The translations under genes were made by a program, and so were the position numbers. From assembly GCA_001510575.1 (NCBI GenBank), contig LNGK01000002.1, positions 1,724,144 through 1,788,143 on the forward strand: DNA of 64,000 bases. The letters are read 5' to 3'. The notes beneath the pieces were generated by a model, which saw only the letters and a program-made list of their open reading frames with translations, had not been told where the DNA came from and made no database searches. Source of the DNA: Knoxdaviesia capensis. Lineage: Eukaryota > Ascomycota > Sordariomycetes > Microascales > Gondwanamycetaceae. Shown here piece by piece: positions 13,059-23,980 of this stretch (position 1 is the stretch's first letter; every line of letters begins with the position of its first letter).

Positions 13059-16000
13059 GTGGACAAGCTGGCTGGAGGTGCCCAGGACATCGCCATATGC
13101 ACCAGAGTCTTCTCGGGGAAGAATGCCGGGGCTTCTAGACTCTGTTCTGCGGACACTTGATCCCGCCTGGTGTCATACCGAAAGTCTGAAAACTCCCCTC
13201 CCGCCCACAACTGCCCGAGAGTGCCGATCCCGGGATGTGATTGGGGCCGAGCTGGCACCGGATGGCAAATACCAGATAGCAAGAACAGGAACCGCATGGC
13301 CAGATTGAGCCATTTCACTCACCGACATGCCACGCACTACGGTAGACCACACATACGTGCTGGACCGTACACTCTGGCCGTCCATCATGAATCATCTTCC
13401 CTGCACCCGAATGCCACCTCTGCCACATCTCGGATATATAAGGCATAGGTTGCCAGTTGCCATTCCGGGCTTTTTGTTTGCTTGCCCCATTGGGAAAGCT
13501 CGCTCCCATGGGTAACCGAGCCTGGGACGTTGGCTGTATTATGCACATATGCCCTTCTCGCTCTTGACTGAGAGACTGCTTCGGCATCGAAACTATCCAG
13601 ACATCCAAATCTTAACGTGCATATGCACCTGTTGCATGTCCATGATAAGTTCATCGGATGTTCTTGCCTCTTTCCCGTCTGGCTTGCTGCCGTGCCGGCC
13701 TTGTACTCTTTGTAGGGACGTTCTATGCATTGAGTACACACCGGTAGTCATGGATGAATCTCCTGTTCAAAGCGGAAGGCTCGCTTACGAACACCAAAGA
13801 CGCTCTTTCCCAGCTGCATCCCACTCACCATGTTCACTAAGCCCGGCTCTGTGATCCTAGGGGAAAGTATCGGTGTACCTGCTAACCACTTGCTTTCTTG
13901 AGATGATCGGTATGGGCGATGGGACTTTTTGTGAGGTTACCAGGTACATCCCGACTGCGCTTTTCGCCCATTTGTCTCTTTTCTAGAACTCTTCGCCACT
14001 AATCTTACCAATAGATCTTTTTTTAGCTCTGGCTTTGTTCACGTACAGGGAACGACATCCTCTTTCACACCGATATTCTCCGTTTTTTATCGTTGATTCC
14101 ACGACTGGCCGGCTCTGGATCACGTCCAGTGCGTCGTGCACACACACACCTGAGAAGGCACCCAAGCAAGGCCCAATGCTACGATAAAGCCTAGTATCTG
14201 CAAAACAAAAGAACAACGGTATGAGTTACGGTGCAGCTAAAAATAATCCTGCATAAAACCCTCCCGCCAAGTTTTTCCCTCTTCTCCAAAGGTGCCAGAG
14301 CGAGCCGGGATCATATAGGTACTTTGGAGAGAGAGAAGGTCTTCGATGGTCGGCACAAGAACAACGCTGGTGTGGCACGTGGTGACCCTTCTTTTTCTTC
14401 TTTGTTTTTTCTTCGTCTTTTTTTTTCTTTCTTGCGTGTGTGAGCCACACACGGAAACAGTGGGATAAGGGCAAATCCATGCGGCCTGGTTGATACTCGC
14501 CGTCTGCTATTACTTCCTTTGTGGCAGGTTGCTTTTGATGGCCGGATCGCGGGCGTCTTCTGCTTCACTTGTGATCGACCTCTGCTCCAGCACATCCTCC
14601 TTACGTGTACGTCGCAGGTAAGCCGAACGCGAACTTGTTCGTTGACCTGTATCTAACGATAACCTCTCGCCGGTGTCCTGAAAATATTGCATATATCCGT
14701 GCTTGGCGCATGCCCACGCACGCTAGCAAAGATGCTGTGCTGGCAAGTGTGCATCTCTGTTTTGCTTCCTATGAACTAAACATTTCACATGCAAGCTAAG
14801 AAGGAAAATAAAAAGAAAGAAAAAAAGGTGTGCGGTCTGTTCAGACTGGCTGGTGTTCTTTCCCCCCCCGTCTAAGAAATTAGCGACCTCGTACGAGCGA
14901 GCGTGCCTGAAGCTGGGCTCTCCTGATTAGGGCACGCATCTCGTTTACAAGCCGAAGAGGACATATACAGTTCTCGTAACTTACACACACCTGCCGCCTT
15001 GAACCGATCCCCGGAGACCCGGCGGCTTTTAGGCTTTGGGAGAGAGCACGAGAGAGAGGCAGCCAAACGCGCCAGAACAATAAAATCAAATCAAATCTCG
15101 AAGCTACGCCAATATTGAACCGAACAAGAGCAAGACGTAACGTCGTATCATGCATATGCTTCCAACATTTGGGATTTGTTTTTGTTCAGGCCGCCAGCCA
15201 GCCAGCGAGGGGTTCAGTCCGTCAGCCGCCGTCTTCTCTGCCGTACACGTCGACACGATTATCGTTATTTCTTTTTGAGTTTATTTATGCTGTCCTTCGT
15301 CCGGTTCGTTCTTATCACACAGCTAGCTGCCCTGTTCTGCTATATGTCCACTGGCGGTGGGGAGACAGACCTTTCTGGACCCCGGCCTGGCGTCTGCATG
15401 GATTTTAGTTTTTTTTTTGTCCCTCCCTCTCTTTGCGTCTGATGCTTTCGCATGCTGTATGAGTGGGGAAACTGCATCACCACACACACCGTCTGCATGA
15501 AGAGATGGAAAAAAGGTCAACCGGACATCGGGTCCCATTGGACGCGGCGACTAGCCAACGCCCGCCGGGTGGCAGATCCCCGAAGAAGGGTTGTGATGAG
15601 TATGATCATTATTCATCATCTTCCGTTCCGTTCACCCAGAGTCCTGCTTCTTGAACCGGACCAGACCAACAGAGAGGGAACACACTCTCGTACGCATGCT
15701 GTTGACCTGGACATGCACCAGGCCGGGGGTAAATGCATTTCCACGGCCTCGTACACCCAGACTCTCGCCAACCGTGGGTGAATGGGAATCGTAAACTGGC
15801 ATCCGGCCACAGCAGCAGGAGAGGGTCGGGTAATTGTCCAATATGACCTATCACCTCGCAGCAAATTACCAGTGATTAATGATTTATTTCCTGCTATTGA
15901 TTTCTTGTTCTCGTCGAGGGGGGGGCGTGGGTGGTCAGGATATCCCCGGCATGTTCTTTCTCGAAGCGGGCCCAGGGTATATGCCAATATCTGTCCGTTC

Positions 16001-16812
16001 CAGGCTCGTGAGAAACCTCGTCCGTTTTCTCGGTGGTTGGCCGTCAGCCTTTTTTACCTTCCCCATTGGACGAACGGCCAAGTTCGAGAGCCACGAGAAG
16101 ATCCAGCAGGCCGACGCGTTGACACACCCAGTCACCCACCGCACGAACATTGGTCGGCCGGGGCTTCTTTCTCCTCTATCGGGCTTCAACCTCTTCCGAC
16201 ACACACGGTTTTACGTACGAAGATATGCATATCTTAAGATCGCATGTGGCTGACCGGATGGGCTTATTGCTTGTATTCTGCAACGCGTGTCCTGTACTTA
16301 CACATGCGCAGACGTATCTTCCCCCCGGAGGACGGCCCAACTTTACCGAGACCCGGCGCCCAAACTGGACATCTCGTGTCCAAGATGTCTTTCCGTGGCT
16401 GCCAGCAGTGAGTGAGCACCACGCATCATCATCCTCTCACTGTCCTGCATTTGCAGACAAGCTCGCCCACACTCAACCTCAACCGGCACATTGGCGTTGA
16501 TAGTGAGCATCCACCCTGTCTCTGTCTCTCTCTCTCTCTCTCTTGTCACATTTGCTGTGCTTCTTTCCACTTTTGACGCTGTGGATACATTTGAGAGCGG
16601 CCCCAGCGTTAATAATCCGTTCCGATATATGGCACTGAGCGTTGGAAAAGCTAACCCAAAGAGAGTGAGTGAGTGGGCTGCTAGAAACAGAGCTTTCTTT
16701 CTGTCCCTCATTTGATTTTTTCCATTTCCAAGTATCGGGTACTTTGCCCACTCTCCCGCAGCCCCACAAAGTCTTTCTCTATACTTGTGTTTTTTTCCCC
16801 CACTAACCCACC

Positions 16813-16838
16813 TTTCCCAGATTTTCCCAGATTTTCCC
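16813..16838. repeat. tandem 10-mer TTTCCCAGAT
   Basis: About 2.6 units in direct tandem, in gene-free DNA. Confidence 0.75.
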
Positions 16839-17369
16839 GTCGCTAACCCTCATCAGCCACAGTTTAGCCAGGGTTCAGCCACCCGGCCGATATCTTCCTC
16901 TTTTGACTATGTTGGCTGGCTTTGGCAACCTGGGGGTGGGAATCCAAAGTTCTTTGCATCGTAAGATTTGACCAGCTTTCTTTTTGGGGTTTCGGGGTTT
17001 TCTGGGTGTGAGAGGGGGGTGGTGATGCTTCTACGTTGGTTACAGCTTCACGTGAGCTGTGAAGTACTGTCGAGTACTGAACTTACCGGGAGAGTTGACA
17101 GGTGGCTCTGATGCAAAGAGGCCCGCACACAAAAAAGGCAAGATGCCGCGTTTTGCGGTTGTGTGCATGTTATATCAGTCTTTCCCCCCTTCGTATAACC
17201 CGCCTCCAAGTGCCGTATTGATACCAACTTGCTAATCCAGCCTAACCGCCTGTTAGGTAACACTTACGATGCATTTACCACCGCGGAAACGAGCTGACGA
17301 GCGAACAAGAAGAGATAACGGCAAAGCGGAAAACGAAAAGAACAGGGCAAAGCTGAAAGGCCGCTTCGG

Positions 17370-17406
17370 TTTCTCTTTTCGTTTTCTCTTTTCGTTTTCT
17401 CTTTTC
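17370..17406. repeat. tandem 13-mer TTTCTCTTTTCGT
   Basis: Two exact copies and a partial third, leading into a long T-rich tract that runs to about 17460. Confidence 0.85.
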
Positions 17407-20400
17407 CTTTTTATTTTTTCCTTTTTCCTTTTTTATTTATTTAATTACTTTTTCTCTTTTTTCCCCCTCCAATATTGTGTGTGGTGTGTGTGCTAGGCTG
17501 AGATGCAGTGTTCGTCTGAACCTTTCCTCTCCGGGGCTGGACTGTCCTGCAGGTTTTGGTCTCTGACAGTATGTGTTGTGACTTACATGCACAAGCTTCC
17601 CGGTTAAATACTGCACATGAAGAGGGAAAAGGCGATGTTAGTGCATGTGAGTGCATGCGTGTGTGTGTGTGTGTGTCAAAATGCGAGACCGGAGTCGCTT
17701 CATCAGCGTGTAAAACCACTCACTCAGACAGAACCTTCGTCTCCGCGGGGTGGTGGTGGTGGTGGTGCATGATGTTTGTTTACGGCCTGGCTCGGCCGTC
17801 CCTCCTACGTGGTTCCAGTAACACTCTGGATGGCCGAGCTGTGACCACCAGGAAGACCAAAAAGGCGGATGGCTGGTCGGCTTGACTGGCTTTGCGCTAT
17901 CACTATCGCAGCAGCTCGGTGTTTCTGCCCTCCACGCCGTGTTCCGGCCGCTCACTAAACGAGGATGTCAGGGACATGAAAAATATAATAAATTCGAGAA
18001 AAATCCCTTTTTTTATTCTATTACGAAAAGATATATCATCATTTCTCCCCGTGACATTCCTTCGTCTGTGACGTTGTATCAGCCAAAACAAACCAAGAAC
18101 CGCATACTCCGGACAGCCAGCCCAGCTACACCTGAAGCCATCATATGCCATGCCCTTCTTTCCCCTCCCTGAGAAACACACAAAAACAGGAAAAAAGGCG
18201 CGGTGATCAAAGTCCACCAGTAAGAACATCCCAGATGCCAGTCGCCAACGAAACGGCGGTCATCACGACATGGGGGCGATTTTGAGAAGGGGAGGGGAAG
18301 GGGGGTGCGTTGAATGCTTGTCCGGGACTTCTTTCGGGAAGACTCTGGCTCTGTGCGTCATCCTTGTCCGCGCTTCTGGCTTGCAACAGAGCAGGTGTAG
18401 CGAACTTGATGTACCTGTACCTTGCGATCTGATTCGGGCATGGCACTAAAGGGTAGGTGTGTGGTTATTATTATTGAACTATCTGTTTTTTATATTATAA
18501 ATTTGTTTTTATATCTTAGCTATCTTGGTTGGGCGAGAAGCCAGAAAGAAAAAGTCAATATTCGTGCATCTTCATCGCCAAAAGATCCCAAACTAAAACG
18601 TACGAAATAGCAATTTTGTCTCGGCACGGCACTTGGTTATGCTGGAACGAAGGGACTTGGACCAGGCCACCGAACTAAAATGATAAAATTTATCTTTCTA
18701 TTTGTCTTTTCCAGCACTAGGCCGACCTCTCGGCTTCTCAAGATGTATCCTGTACTTCGACGGAACTGCCCTCCGTCATCCGAAGCAAGCTATCTGCAAC
18801 TATCGTGTGTCTGCTGCAGTTGATTCCCTGTGAGGAGTTTACGGAGAGGGGCCCGAAAAGCCCACCATCCCAGCGCTTATCGTCCAACTGGTTGGCTCAT
18901 TTTGTGCTTTACTTCTGTAGCCCGAACAAGTCCTGCCCTGCGCAGTTCTTGTTTCCTCTTCCTCGTGTGCGTTCCGGGCTGACTTCTTTCCCTCCCCTCG
19001 TCGGAACACAAGATGCCTAGCAGCTTGCCACAGTAGTGAAGGGATCGGAGCCAGTCCGGCTGAGAGGGGAGTTGGATGGTTCGTGGAAGCCTAGACGTCC
19101 AACATTCCGTGATGGAGAGACATGTCGTCAAACGACACGAATGAAAAAGGAAAAAAAAAAATTGAGGGTCCTTCCCGTCAATTCCCAATTTTTTTTTTGT
19201 TCTTCGCTGTGTTCCCTTTCTGAATCCGTCGCCAGAAGAACCGTCGGTGCGCGTGGAGAGTGAGATGGATGTGAAAGTGGTGCGCGCTCCCGCTGTGGTC
19301 CCCTCACATTCTTTTTTGGTTCTCTCTCCCATCGAACAAAAAAATGGAACTCCAAATCGAATCTCTATAGAAGCCCTGGGTGGGCTCCCCATCTCTCTCC
19401 ACCCCCTCTCTTTTTAGGCCTTCCCCTCCATTCGATCGTGGATTGAGGCTCTGTAGAGTTGTGGACCTTGGTGGCGCTGAACCGAAGTGGATACACGCCG
19501 CCTGCTATATACCCTTCACTGTTCGGCCACTGTATAGAGCCTGGATCTGCTGCACTATATCCTCCTTTGGGGCAACCCTTTTTCCGGCCTGGTGGGCCTT
19601 GTTGAGAAGAGAATGTCTAGAATGCGGAAGGGCCAGCCAAACAGATGGACAGATTCAGCAAGCACATTCACCGACGACCGCCTGCGTTCACATCTGCAAT
19701 TCCACCGCCGGGACTCCCCCCCCTTCGCCAGCAGCTTATTTGCTGGATACTTGCAGCAGCGGAACTGTGTTTGTGTTTGCGTTTCACAACGCAGTGCACC
19801 ACAGAATGGACAGACGTGTCTGTGTTCTGTCCCAGTTCTCCGGTATATCAAGCCACTCCCGCCAATCCTGGGCTTGCACGACTCTGGCCGAAAGCGTCAG
19901 AGGGCGGAGGAGCACCTGCTCGCCAACCGGTGAATATACATGCATACGTTGCACTATATACAGTACATGTAACCCCTCAACCGTGAAGGAGCAAATGTCT
20001 CATGGACAGCGAATGCTTCACTTTATTTTCCATGCTCGTATTGACCAGTGAACCCTCGGACAGCATCCATGGCTCGGAACCTCTCGTTTAACTGGCTCCC
20101 AATATTTTTTGATTCTCGTCCTTTATCATCTCATCTGAGATCATCAACATCCTGTACCAGAAGTGGGCACATGCCATCAACCGAAACGATCCAAGGAGGA
20201 AAAAAGGCCCCCAGGCAAAAGTGCTTGCTTTAGGACAGGTTACATTCACAGAAAGCCCAGTGATTGCTGCACCCCAGCCCGCGACTCGTGCTCTTACCAA
20301 ACTACTCTCCTCCGTATCCCTCTCTGTTGTACAAGTAATGGATGGACATATAGCGGAGTTCAGCTATATTTCGGTGCTATGTTAGGCCGGCGATTCCGTT

Positions 20401-21565
20401 GCTCTCAAACATGGGCTGCATGATCGATGCTGCTTTGATGCTCTGGAGGAACACATCGGCAACGCCAAGCACGTAATCAACAGAACCAATACAGGAGCAT
20501 CCTATTACTTGGTTGCCCTTCGTAGCGCCAGAACACCTGCAGCAAGAGCACACCACTCTCGGCCGGGAGGAGGAGAAGGGAAGTGGAATATACTGTACAG
20601 TCAGGCTGACGACGATGTACCGAGTACAACGAAGCAGGAAACACGACAAAAAGGGACAAACAACCTGGGCTGGTCCTGGCTGGTCCCTGACTGGCAAGAT
20701 AACGAAGAAGAAGGTCAGCTGCTGCGACCTTGTCGGTCCGATCGCAACTCTGCAGACAAGGGTCGGTTTATCCTCAGGGTTTAGCTGGGCTCTGGACCTG
20801 GCATGAGGCTTTGTGAAAGCCGTTTATACTCAAATGAATCGATGAGCCAACCTTTTTTGTGTCTTCTTCCCTGAATTGTCGTCACCTTCTGTGCACACTC
20901 AAAGACAAGCTTCCGCTCCTTGCGTGCGGTGGATGCACAGAGGATATATCTCGCCTGTTAAACATGGTGCTGCAATCTCAAGTCTCTGTTGATTCCAACG
21001 TCCTTGCCCTTGACGCTGTAATGTGAGCTGTAGCAATACAACCGAAACGGACGGGTATCGCGTCAGGACAGCTTTAGAAACAGTTGTCTGTATTTATCCG
21101 CCATGAATCAAAATTAGATCTCTTCTTTAATTTACCCCAAGCCTTGTTCGTTAGGAAGCGGATATTAAAGGCAATAATCTATGATCCAACCTGTGAGAGT
21201 TAGACCTCCCAGTGGCACTCCTTCTATGCTCGTACGCCTTCACCGCATCTCTCATATCACACTAATTGCCATCTTACTCGCCTGGACATATTGTCTTGAT
21301 AATACCTTCGTCAGACTGGCCTTTTGTATGAACCCCGACCGTCGTGACTGACCGACCCAGCCATCCGTTGCGAAATCTCCTGATGTTGACTGTATGTAGA
21401 TTCTGCTTTGATTGGACAATGCCACGATGACGGCGGAAGGATCCCAGCAATTTGACCGTGAGAATTGTCATACGCATAGAGAACGGCATAGTGCCTTCGT
21501 TTGCCTTGATTCTTCTCCGAGTGTCCCGTGTCACTCATCTCCAGGTGTTGCAGGCCGCCCAAGAG

Positions 21566-21591
21566 TAGGGTTGAACCCTATCTATAGGGTT
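21566..21591. promoter_or_regulatory. triple telobox upstream of MRPL4
   Basis: TAGGGTT at 21566-21572, AACCCTA at 21574-21580 and TAGGGTT at 21585-21591 lie within 26 bp. This is 245-270 bp upstream of the MRPL4 start. A related CAGGGTTTG follows at about 21604. In yeasts, TTAGGG-binding factors (Tbf1 type) act through such boxes, often at ribosome-related genes. Applying that here is inference. Confidence 0.5.
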
Positions 21592-21835
21592 CAGACAAAA
21601 GGTCAGGGTTTGTATCGATAGGAGGGTGAATATCGGAATTTCAGTGCTCCACTGATTCACGGTCATGTGATTGGCTTGGACTCGAGAGAGTAAATTTTTG
21701 GCGATGAAAACCTCAAAACGTCAAACACGCGATACTGCACGACTATCGAGACGGCGAATTGAAGCACTAACTAAGCTTCATCACACCTCAATTCTTCTTT
21801 GCATTGCCGTTGAGGACCCCGAAATTCCTACCACA

Positions 21836-21943
21836 ATGGCTACTTCCGCCAGATTCGGATCGCCGGCGACCCGGCTGGTCCTCGATTCCATGCGAACGAC
21901 CCGTCCGGCCGCGCGCCAGCCCCTTGCCCTGCTGGCCAGCAGC

Positions 21944-21977
<34 letters not shown>

Positions 21978-22893
21978 CGTCGACATGGATACCGACTGCT
22001 CCTGCAGGCGTGGGTGCATCGAGCGCATCGGCGGCGTTCTCGACAACAGCGCGCCAAAACAAGCTGGTGACGCGCGACAACAACCGGCTCCGCGGTGTCA
22101 GCGTGCTGCGGCGCCAGGGGGCGCGCGAGCCGACGTCGGTGTCGGAGGAGCCGCTGCCGGTGCCGAGCGACTACAAGCCGGCGGTGCAGGTGTCGGGCGA
22201 CCACGGGCTGTGGGGCTTCTTTGCCGAGCAGGGCAAGCTCATGCGCACGCCCGAGGAGGACGAGATGTTTGGCCGCGCCTGGACCGTCGAGGAGCTGCGG
22301 CGCAAGGACTGGGACGACCTGCACAAGCTGTGGTGGGTGTGCTGCCGCGAGCGCAATGTCATTGCTACGTCGAACCGCGAGCGGTCCCGCGCGAAGATGG
22401 GTTTCGGCGAGGCTGAGGCGAACCGTCGCGACGAAGAGGTTTGTTGTGTCCCCCACTCCCCCCTTCCCGGTCCGTGTTTGTGGTGGATCAGTCGAAGTGG
22501 ATGGTGTGGCCTCGCGGCCAATTGATGGGACATTGCATGTTTATGGTCTTTCCGCCGATCGAAATCATCTTCGTGATTGTCGTCCTCCTTCCCAGCTTGA
22601 AAATTTCCTTACGTGCTAACCTGCTCTGCCTGCTCTCCCTCCAGATCAAACTCACGATGCGCCGCATACGACACACCCTGACCGAACGATTCTACCTGTG
22701 GGAGGACGCCTACAAGCTGGCCAAGAGCGACCCCGAGATCAACCTGAGCGGCAACGGAGACGCCTACGTTCCTATCACCCCGCAGGACGGAGATGTGTTT
22801 GTTGAAGATGATGGGTGGAGCACCTCGGCCCCGCCGGCCACCGGCGAGCCGGCCAAGGCGTCCGCGACCCCGACTACGGCACCCGCGTCGTAA
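21836..22893 (+). CDS. MRPL4: mitochondrial large-subunit ribosomal protein uL29m (54S L4, MRP-L47 family)
   Basis: Structural protein of the mitochondrial 54S ribosomal subunit. Two exons, 21836-22438 and 22645-22893, encode 283 residues. The intron (22439-22644) is GT-AG with a CTAAC branch site. The MRP-L47/uL29 core runs from about residue 123 (HGLWGFF) to 236, with the conserved block around RAWTVEELRRKDWDDLHKLWW (residues 147-167) and the helix starting IKLTMRRI after the splice. The first 75 residues are rich in Arg, Ser, Ala and Thr, as expected for a mitochondrial presequence, and contain 13 consecutive Ser (35-47) encoded mostly by AGC. I chose the ATG in the context CCACAATGGC. The frame is open back to 21671, but that extension looks like leader DNA. 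A telobox triplet lies upstream. Family assignment is secure. Confidence 0.93.
21938..21976 (+). repeat. AGC/TCC repeat encoding poly-Ser
   Basis: A trinucleotide repeat inside MRPL4 encodes 13 Ser in a row within the presumed mitochondrial targeting segment. Such a tract is prone to length variation between strains. Confidence 0.9.
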
Positions 22894-23980
22894 ACCAAAC
22901 CCAAAACCGAAAGCTTAGCGGTGGCTCTGATACTTGTGTTTGGTGTTGGGGGTTTGCTCTGGCGCGGCGTTAGCTCGTGCCGTCCGGACCTGCCGGACCA
23001 GACTCGTCATGTCATATATTGTCTTGTTCCATAGTAGACCGGCTTGTACTTCTATCATCTGTACTATTTCCTGTTTGTTTGTTTGTTATCATAGAGATTG
23101 GCCTCATTCTATTGCATGCATTGATGGGGATGAGTGATGTTGGTTAAACGCCTTGGCTCCTTCGTCTGATGTGTTCAGTGGCACCATGCGTTCAGACTTC
23201 CCTCGCCCCCGAACGCTCGATTTACTCAAAGGTGGAGATGTACAGACGCATAACCAAAACCCCCGACTGTGTATACTCAAGGAGTAACTGAGCGACGACG
23301 AGTCCTTCGGCTATCGAGGCCACTTTGACCGCCAGATCGGATGATGTGGGCAGGAAGCAGATCAATGGGCCTGAGCCACGCGAGGTGTCAGAGACGCGCG
23401 GGGGGCCACCACCGATCCCTAAACAAGATATTACGGAGTCCTTGGAAAGTCAGGTTTTCACACATACTCCATGTTGTGTAGTCAAGGTCCGAACGATCCT
23501 AGAATATCGGGATGGAGGAGATGATATGACACGGTCAGAGGCGAAAGTCTGCGGTTGGCACATCATGTTATTTGAGCACCGTTCAAACGACATGCATTCA
23601 ACATCAACAACACGCGGTGCTTGAGCGAGTGTTTCAAGGAACTTGGCCGAGAGTAGATGTGAAACCGATACGGAAAGACGGAATCAAGCAAAAGAGCTCG
23701 CTCGCATGGTCTCGTCTCCCCCAGTTGAAGATCGAGCGCGTTTTGCATGAGGTTCGCGATGACTCAGCTGGGATTAGGGTTAACTGTCAAGGGTAACCCG
23801 AAGCCACCCCATCTCACCCCAATCTTTCTTCCCCTTCTTTTTCTGATTTCGTCCCCTTCTTTTTCCCTCCTCTTAAACTTTGTCAACCAGAAAGTCCCCA
23901 GCTTCCAAAAAATACCATCTTCTCCTCTCCTCGACCCCTTTTTGTCTATAATTCCTTTCTACTCATAACCGCTCTTGACC
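22894..23980. other. MRPL4-GDI1 intergenic region
   Basis: This 1.09 kb stretch holds the MRPL4 3' region and the GDI1 promoter. From about 23800 to 23960 it is pyrimidine-rich (C/T runs with TCTT and CCCC blocks), typical of highly expressed fungal promoters and leaders. A telomere-like box is at 23774-23783. I see no gene; the frames at 23325-23624 and 23572-23796 have no recognisable content. Confidence 0.7.
23774..23783 (+). promoter_or_regulatory. telobox-like TTAGGGTTAA upstream of GDI1
   Basis: A single full TTAGGGTTA box about 200 bp before the GDI1 start codon, just upstream of the pyrimidine-rich leader. Confidence 0.45.

Larger units (their letters stand above)
9853..21560. other. 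intergenic desert, no supported gene
   Basis: Nearly 12 kb without a supportable coding region. Open frames such as 11765-12394 (minus), 15782-16237 (plus) and 19380-20051 (plus) have no domain I recognise, no consistent codon bias and no plausible partner exons. The stretch holds a poly-G run with an ambiguous base, several long pyrimidine tracts, duplicated 10-13 base units and scattered TACTGTA-type palindromes. I looked for tRNA B-boxes and the conserved start of fungal 5S rRNA and found none I could support. Confidence 0.55.

Noticed and set aside
19380..20051. 223-codon plus-strand frame
   Set aside because: Residue order looks random, codon use differs from the confirmed genes, and two other overlapping frames are equally open.
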